DNA of 11,034 nucleotides. Origin: CAISIP01 sp038247175. GTDB lineage: Bacteria > Pseudomonadota > Gammaproteobacteria > Burkholderiales > Burkholderiaceae_C. Shown in pieces: positions 7,327-11,034 of this stretch (position 1 is its first letter; each line of letters begins with the position of its first letter). Made by a program: the position numbers and the translations under genes. The stretch lies in contig JBBRVD010000126.1 in NCBI GenBank assembly GCA_038247175.1, positions 1 to 11,034 of the forward strand, read 5' to 3'. The notes below the pieces were generated by a model that made no database searches, was not told the DNA's origin, and saw nothing but the letters and a program-made list of their open reading frames with translations.

Positions 7327-7333
7327 AAGGAGG
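7327..7333 (+). promoter_or_regulatory. Strong ribosome binding site for the 71-residue protein
   Basis: AAGGAGG, a full anti-Shine-Dalgarno match, lies 8 bases before the ATG at 7342. It is the best such site in the window and rules out the longer in-frame GTG start at 7288. The rest of the 216-base gap after bmt (7126-7341) shows no gene, no clear promoter and no convincing terminator. Confidence 0.8.
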
Positions 7334-7341
7334 ATGACACC

Positions 7342-7557
7342 ATGGCCCGCGTGAACGCTAAAGTGAATGGAAAGGTAACCTATCGTGAAGGCGATGGTGT
7401 CCTGATGAATATCCCTCCCGGGCCCTGCGAGATCGAGATCGAGGCCCTCGATGTGACCTTGAGCTGGTTCGACGACGACATGCCTGCCTCGACGGCGATA
7501 CCGCGGGACGATTTTGACCGGTACGTGGCGGATGGGGCGTTGGTGCTCGAGTCATGA
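7342..7557 (+). CDS. Small conserved-looking protein of unknown function (71 aa)
   Basis: I do not recognise a named family, though the pattern resembles short proteobacterial hypothetical proteins. The 71-residue product begins MARVNAKVNGKVTY. It has a glycine/proline turn (NIPPGP), alternating hydrophobic residues suggesting several beta strands (CEIEIEALDVTLSWF), an acidic stretch (DDDMP) and the end FDRYVADGALVLES. There is one Cys, no signal peptide and no membrane segment; the net charge is acidic. The composition suggests a small soluble beta-rich protein. The start rests on a perfect AAGGAGG 8 bases upstream, which implies strong translation. It is separated from bmt by 216 bases and is convergent with the copper-pump operon, so it is probably its own transcription unit. 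No link to methyl-group metabolism or copper can be shown from the sequence. Confidence 0.75.
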   Translation: MARVNAKVNGKVTYREGDGVLMNIPPGPCEIEIEALDVTLSWFDDDMPASTAIPRDDFDRYVADGALVLES

Positions 7558-7619
7558 AGCCCGATTTGGGCAGCGCACCGAAGGACGACGACGACAACCC
7601 CGATGCATCGCCGAGGTAA
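7554..7619 (+). CDS. Possible translationally coupled micro-ORF (21 codons)
   Basis: An ATG overlaps the TGA stop of the 71-residue gene (ATGA) and opens a 21-codon frame ending in TAA at 7617-7619. The peptide (MKPDLGSAPKDDDDNPDASPR) is Asp/Pro-rich and would be disordered. The ATGA overlap could allow coupled re-initiation after the strongly translated upstream gene. A short open frame of this length is also easily produced by chance, and no homologue is known to me. Confidence 0.15.
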   Translation: MKPDLGSAPKDDDDNPDASPR

Positions 7620-7637
7620 CTGCGCGCAGGCGTTCTG

Positions 7638-10600
7638 TCAACCCGCGCTGACACCTGCGCTGACACCCGCGCTGACCGGCCGATTGCGGCGGCGCATCAG
7701 CAGGAACACCGCCGGTACGACAAACATCGACAGCAGTGGTGCGCTCAGCATGCCGCCGACCATGGGCGCGGCGATGCGCTGCATCACCTCCGAACCGGTA
7801 CCTTCCCCCCACATGATCGGTAACAGGCCGGCCAGGATGACGGCCACCGTCATCGCCTTGGGTCGTACCCGCAATACCGCGCCATCGCGCAGCGCATCGA
7901 GCAGGTCGTCGACCGACGTCTTGCCCGCCGCGATGCGTTCGGCCCAGGCCTGCTTGAGGTAAAGCAGCATGATGACGCCAAACTCGGCCGCCAAACCCGC
8001 GAGCGCGATGAATCCGACCGCCGCAGCCACCGACAGGTTGTAGTCCAGCAGGTAGAGCAGCCAGATGCCGCCAACCAGCGCGAACGGCAGCGTCGCCATG
8101 ATCATCACCGCCTCGTCGAGACGACGGAAGGTCAGGTAGAGCAGCACAAAAATGATCAGCAGCGTGAACGGCACCACCAGCGTCAGTCTGGCGGTGGCCC
8201 GCTCCAGGAACTCGAACTGGCCCGACCATGCAATGGCGTACCCGGGCGGCAACTGCAGACGGGCCGCGACCACCTTTTGCATCGCGTCGACAGCCGAACG
8301 CAGGTCGCGGTCCCGGATATCGACATAGACCCAGCCCGACAGCCGCGCGTTTTCGCTGCGCAGCATCGGTGGCCCGTCGCTGATGCGGATGTCGGCCACG
8401 TCCGACAGCAACAGCCGCGCGCCGCGTTCGCTGACGATGGGCAGCTGCCGCAACCGGCTCAGTGAGTCGCGCAACTCGCGCGGATACCGCACATTGATCG
8501 GAAAACGCTGCAGTCCTTCGACCGTCTCGCCGATGGTCTCGCCGCCCACGGCCGAGCCGATCACGGATTGCACGTCGGCGATGTTCATGCCGAAACGCGC
8601 TGCCGCATCGCGGTTGATGATCACATCGACATAACGCCCGCCCGTCAGGCGTTCGGCCAGCACGCTGCTGACACCGGGAAGATTCTTGAGCAAGCCCTCG
8701 ATTTCTCCGGTCAGCCGGTCGATCGTCTTGAGGTCGGGACCGGACACCTTGACGCCGACCGGGCTCTTGATACCCGTGGCCAGCATGTCGATTCGGTTGC
8801 GGATCGGCGGCACCCAGATGTTGGTCAGCCCTGGCAGCTGCACGATGCGGTCGAGTTCGGCCACCAGCGTCTGCGGCGTCATGCCGGCGCGCCACTGTTC
8901 GCGCGGCTTGAACTGGATCATGGTCTCGAACATTTCCATGGGCGCCGGGTCGGTCGCGGTCTCGGCGCGGCCTGCCTTGCCATACACGCTGGCCACCTCG
9001 GGCAGCGTCTTGATCAGGCGGTCGGTCTGCTGCAGCAACTCTGCTGCCTTGCCGGTCGACAGGCCAGGCAGAGCGGACGGCATGTAGAGAAGGTCACCTT
9101 CGTCGAGTTGGGGCATGAATTCGCCGCCAATGTGGCGCAGTGGCCACAGGCTGGACAGCAGCACCAGTGCGGCGATGGCCAGTGTCAGCCAGGGCGCGCG
9201 CAGCACGCCATCGAGCAGCGGGCGGTACAGCGCGATCAGCGCGCGGTTGATCGGGTTGGCGCGCTCGCTCGGAATACGACCGCGGATCAACAGGCCCATC
9301 AACACCGGGATCAAGGTGACCGACAAGCCAGCCGCGGCCGCCATCGCATAGGTCTTGGTGAAAGCCAGCGGCGCGAACAGGCGCCCTTCCTGCGCCTCGA
9401 GCGTGAACACCGGGATGAAGGACAGCGTGATGATGAGCAGCGAGAAGAACAACGCCGGCCCGACCTCGGTCGCTGCATCGCCGATCACACGCCAGCGCGC
9501 CTCGCCACGCAGCTGCTCGCCAGGGTGCGCATGCTCCCAGCGCTCCAGGTGCTTGTGCGCGTTCTCGATCATCACGACCGCCGCATCGACCATGGCGCCG
9601 ATCGCAATCGCGATGCCGCCCAGCGACATGATGTTGGCATTCACGCCCTGGTAACGCATGACGATGAAGGCGACCAGGATGCCCAGTGGCAGCGAGACGA
9701 TGGCGACAAAGGCCGAACGCAGGTGGAACAGGAAGATGAAACACACCAGCGCGACGACCAGGAATTCCTCCAGCAGTTTGAAGCCCAGGTTCTGCACCGC
9801 GCGTTCGATCAGGCCGGATCGGTCATACACCGGCACGATCTCCACTCCGCGCGGCAGGCTGGCCTGCAGTTCGCGCAGCTTGACCTTCACCGCGTTGATG
9901 GTCTCCAGCGCATTCTTGCCCGAGCGCATGATGATCACGCCACCGGTCGCCTCGCCCTCGCCATTGAGCTCGCCGATGCCGCGGCGCATCTCCGGCCCGA
10001 GCTGGATTCGTGCCACGTCGCCCAGGCGCACCGAGACGCCGGCCGCATTGACGGCGAGTGGCACCTTGCGGAAATCGTCCAGGCTCTCAAGGTAACCCGA
10101 AGCGCGCACCATGTACTCGGCCTCGCCGAGTTCAAGCACCGAGCCACCGGTTTCCTGATTCGCCCTGCGGATGGCGTCCACCACCTGGGTGTGCGGGATG
10201 CGGTAGGCGGCGAGCTTGTCCGGATCCAGCAGCACCTGGTACTGGCGCACCATCCCGCCGATGGAGGCGACCTCGGCCACGTTGGCAACCGATTTGAGCT
10301 CGAACTTGAGGAACCAGTCCTGCAAGGCGCGCAGCTGCGACGCGTCGAGCGTCCCGCTGCGGTCGACCAGCGCATACTGGTAGATCCAGCCCACACCGGT
10401 GGCGTCGGGTCCGAGTGTGGCCTTCGCATTGGCCGGCAGGCGCGCCTGCACCTGGTTCAGATACTCGAGCACCCGCGAGCGCGCCCAGTACAGGTCGGTA
10501 CCGTCCTCGAACAACACATAGACGAAGGAGTCGCCGAAGAAGGAGTATCCGCGCACGGTCTTGGCGCCCGGTACCGACAACATGGTCGAGGTCATCGGGT

Positions 10601-10799
10601 AGGTCACCTGGTTCTCGACGATGCGCGGGGCCTGGCCCGGGAAACTGGTGCGCACGATGACCTGCACGTCCGACAGGTCCGGCAACGCGTCCAGCGGTGT
10701 GCTCAGCACCGACACCACGCCCCAGGCGCTGACCAGCACGGTGGCCAGCAGCACCAGGAATCGGTTGACGATGGACCAGCGGATCAGTGCCGCGATCAT
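7638..10799 (-). CDS. cusA: CusA-type heavy-metal RND efflux pump (Cu(I)/Ag(I))
   Basis: Inner-membrane trimeric antiporter that drives Cu(I)/Ag(I) out through the CusCBA tripartite channel using the proton gradient. The 1053-residue length is normal. N-terminal TM1 (about 12-31), two large periplasmic loops, a six-helix bundle (about 340-555) and a C-terminal bundle (about 875-1035) are visible. Methionine-triad residues M573 (LLYM), M623 (PMEM) and M672 (NRIDM) fall at the same numbers as in E. coli CusA. The proton-relay residues D405 (GAMVDAAVVM) and E939 (LAAEFG) also match, and K981 (RPKAMTVA) corresponds to E. coli K984 after a short loop deletion. These residues favour the monovalent-metal (HME4, Cu/Ag) class over CzcA (Zn/Co/Cd). 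The ATG start overlaps the upstream gene by ATGA, implying translational coupling. The C-terminus carries an odd VSAGVSAGVSAG repeat after the last helix. The gene is convergent with the + strand genes. Confidence 0.95.
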   Translation of the reverse strand: MIAALIRWSIVNRFLVLLATVLVSAWGVVSVLSTPLDALPDLSDVQVIVRTSFPGQAPRIVENQVTYPMTSTMLSVPGAKTVRGYSFFGDSFVYVLFEDGTDLYWARSRVLEYLNQVQARLPANAKATLGPDATGVGWIYQYALVDRSGTLDASQLRALQDWFLKFELKSVANVAEVASIGGMVRQYQVLLDPDKLAAYRIPHTQVVDAIRRANQETGGSVLELGEAEYMVRASGYLESLDDFRKVPLAVNAAGVSVRLGDVARIQLGPEMRRGIGELNGEGEATGGVIIMRSGKNALETINAVKVKLRELQASLPRGVEIVPVYDRSGLIERAVQNLGFKLLEEFLVVALVCFIFLFHLRSAFVAIVSLPLGILVAFIVMRYQGVNANIMSLGGIAIAIGAMVDAAVVMIENAHKHLERWEHAHPGEQLRGEARWRVIGDAATEVGPALFFSLLIITLSFIPVFTLEAQEGRLFAPLAFTKTYAMAAAAGLSVTLIPVLMGLLIRGRIPSERANPINRALIALYRPLLDGVLRAPWLTLAIAALVLLSSLWPLRHIGGEFMPQLDEGDLLYMPSALPGLSTGKAAELLQQTDRLIKTLPEVASVYGKAGRAETATDPAPMEMFETMIQFKPREQWRAGMTPQTLVAELDRIVQLPGLTNIWVPPIRNRIDMLATGIKSPVGVKVSGPDLKTIDRLTGEIEGLLKNLPGVSSVLAERLTGGRYVDVIINRDAAARFGMNIADVQSVIGSAVGGETIGETVEGLQRFPINVRYPRELRDSLSRLRQLPIVSERGARLLLSDVADIRISDGPPMLRSENARLSGWVYVDIRDRDLRSAVDAMQKVVAARLQLPPGYAIAWSGQFEFLERATARLTLVVPFTLLIIFVLLYLTFRRLDEAVMIMATLPFALVGGIWLLYLLDYNLSVAAAVGFIALAGLAAEFGVIMLLYLKQAWAERIAAGKTSVDDLLDALRDGAVLRVRPKAMTVAVILAGLLPIMWGEGTGSEVMQRIAAPMVGGMLSAPLLSMFVVPAVFLLMRRRNRPVSAGVSAGVSAG
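7641..7676. repeat. Three tandem 12-bp units in the 3' end of cusA
   Basis: The unit ACCYGCGCTGAC occurs three times head to tail (7641-7652, 7653-7664, 7665-7676), with one C/T difference in the middle copy. It is in frame with cusA and encodes the terminal (VSAG)x3 on the - strand. It most likely arose by slippage and is tolerated because it lies after the last membrane helix. Confidence 0.85.
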
Positions 10800-11034
10800 G
10801 GTGCGCGCCCCTGGCTGGCGGCGGCAGCCGGGCGGCCTGGCGCAGTGGCGGGACGTTTGCGCAGCGCAGTGATCACCGGTACGTCGCCATCCGCGGTGAA
10901 GTCGAACTCCACCTGCTCACCCTTGCGCGCCTTGTCCGGTCCGGTGCCCGCGGGCAGCTGGAATTGCATCGTCATCTTGCCCCATTTCATCGAGGCGATC
11001 GGGCCATGCGTCAGCGTGACGACGTCCTTGTCGA
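10796..11034 (-). CDS. cusB: C-terminal CusF-like copper-binding domain, probably of a CusB adaptor (partial)
   Basis: Only the last 78 residues are in the window; the frame is open to its edge. The segment DKDVVTLTHGPIASMKW and then GKMTMQF carries the four Cu(I)/Ag(I) ligands of CusF with the E. coli spacing: His, Trp 8 residues later, then Met at +3 and +5 from Trp. RKGEQVEFDFTADGDVPVITAL completes the small beta-barrel. The tail after it (ATAPGRPAAAASQGRAP) is low complexity. Such a domain directly before cusA is commonly the C-terminal extension of the periplasmic adaptor CusB, delivering metal to the pump. A stand-alone CusF chaperone is the alternative and cannot be excluded without the upstream sequence. 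Its TGA overlaps the cusA ATG (ATGA), so the two are translationally coupled. Confidence 0.75.
   Translation of the reverse strand, partial: DKDVVTLTHGPIASMKWGKMTMQFQLPAGTGPDKARKGEQVEFDFTADGDVPVITALRKRPATAPGRPAAAASQGRAP

Noticed and set aside
7559..7571. GCCC-GATTT-GGGC hairpin after the small gene as a terminator
   Set aside because: The stem is only 4 bp and no T-tract follows, so it does not qualify as an intrinsic terminator.
7552..8895. Open frame on the - strand overlapping cusA in another phase
   Set aside because: The Arg/Gly-rich translation lacks motifs, and the cusA frame is complete and carries all functional residues.

Overview
The window is GC-rich, densely coding DNA with short intergenic gaps, GTG/TTG starts and overlapping genes. 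Protein similarity recalled from memory points to a proteobacterium (alpha-, beta- or gammaproteobacterial). The alphaproteobacterial/marine flavour of the one-carbon genes and the beta/gamma flavour of the metal pump do not allow a firmer placement. No rRNA, tRNA, CRISPR array, insertion sequence or phage gene was seen.

Region 1 (about 1-7125, all on the + strand) is a methyl-group catabolism cluster. In order it encodes: the C-terminal part of a MetF-type methylenetetrahydrofolate reductase (5' end cut by the window); a methyltetrahydrofolate:corrinoid methyltransferase of the MtrH/AcsE pterin-binding fold; a [2Fe-2S]-ASKHA protein of the RamA/RACo type that reductively reactivates corrinoid proteins; a ChoX-type periplasmic choline-binding protein; a HAD phosphatase that closely matches phosphorylcholine phosphatase (PchP); and a betaine-homocysteine S-methyltransferase (BHMT). 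The first three genes are tightly coupled (a 1-base overlap, then a 12-base gap).

The inferred logic is as follows. Choline is captured (ChoX) or released from phosphocholine (PchP) and becomes glycine betaine through enzymes outside the window. Betaine methyl groups then leave either to homocysteine (BHMT) or through a corrinoid protein to tetrahydrofolate (MtrH-like protein, kept active by the RACo-like protein). MetF, running in the oxidative direction, brings methyl-THF to methylene-THF. The substrate:corrinoid methyltransferase (MttB/MtgB type) and the corrinoid protein are not in the window and would be expected upstream of base 1. The most unusual direct observation is that three proteins of unrelated role (MtrH-like, RACo-like, BHMT) each end in an Arg-rich tail containing the same GRGRR core.

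Region 2 (7126-7637) holds a 71-residue protein of unknown function with a perfect ribosome binding site. It also holds a possible 21-codon micro-ORF that overlaps its stop codon by ATGA, and then the short gap to the convergent genes.

Region 3 (7638-11034, - strand) is a Cu(I)/Ag(I) efflux operon: a complete CusA-type RND pump with all three methionine-triad residues and the proton-relay residues. It is preceded, with an ATGA overlap, by the 3' end of a gene carrying a CusF-like copper-binding domain, most likely the C-terminus of the CusB adaptor. This operon appears functionally unrelated to region 1 and converges on it.
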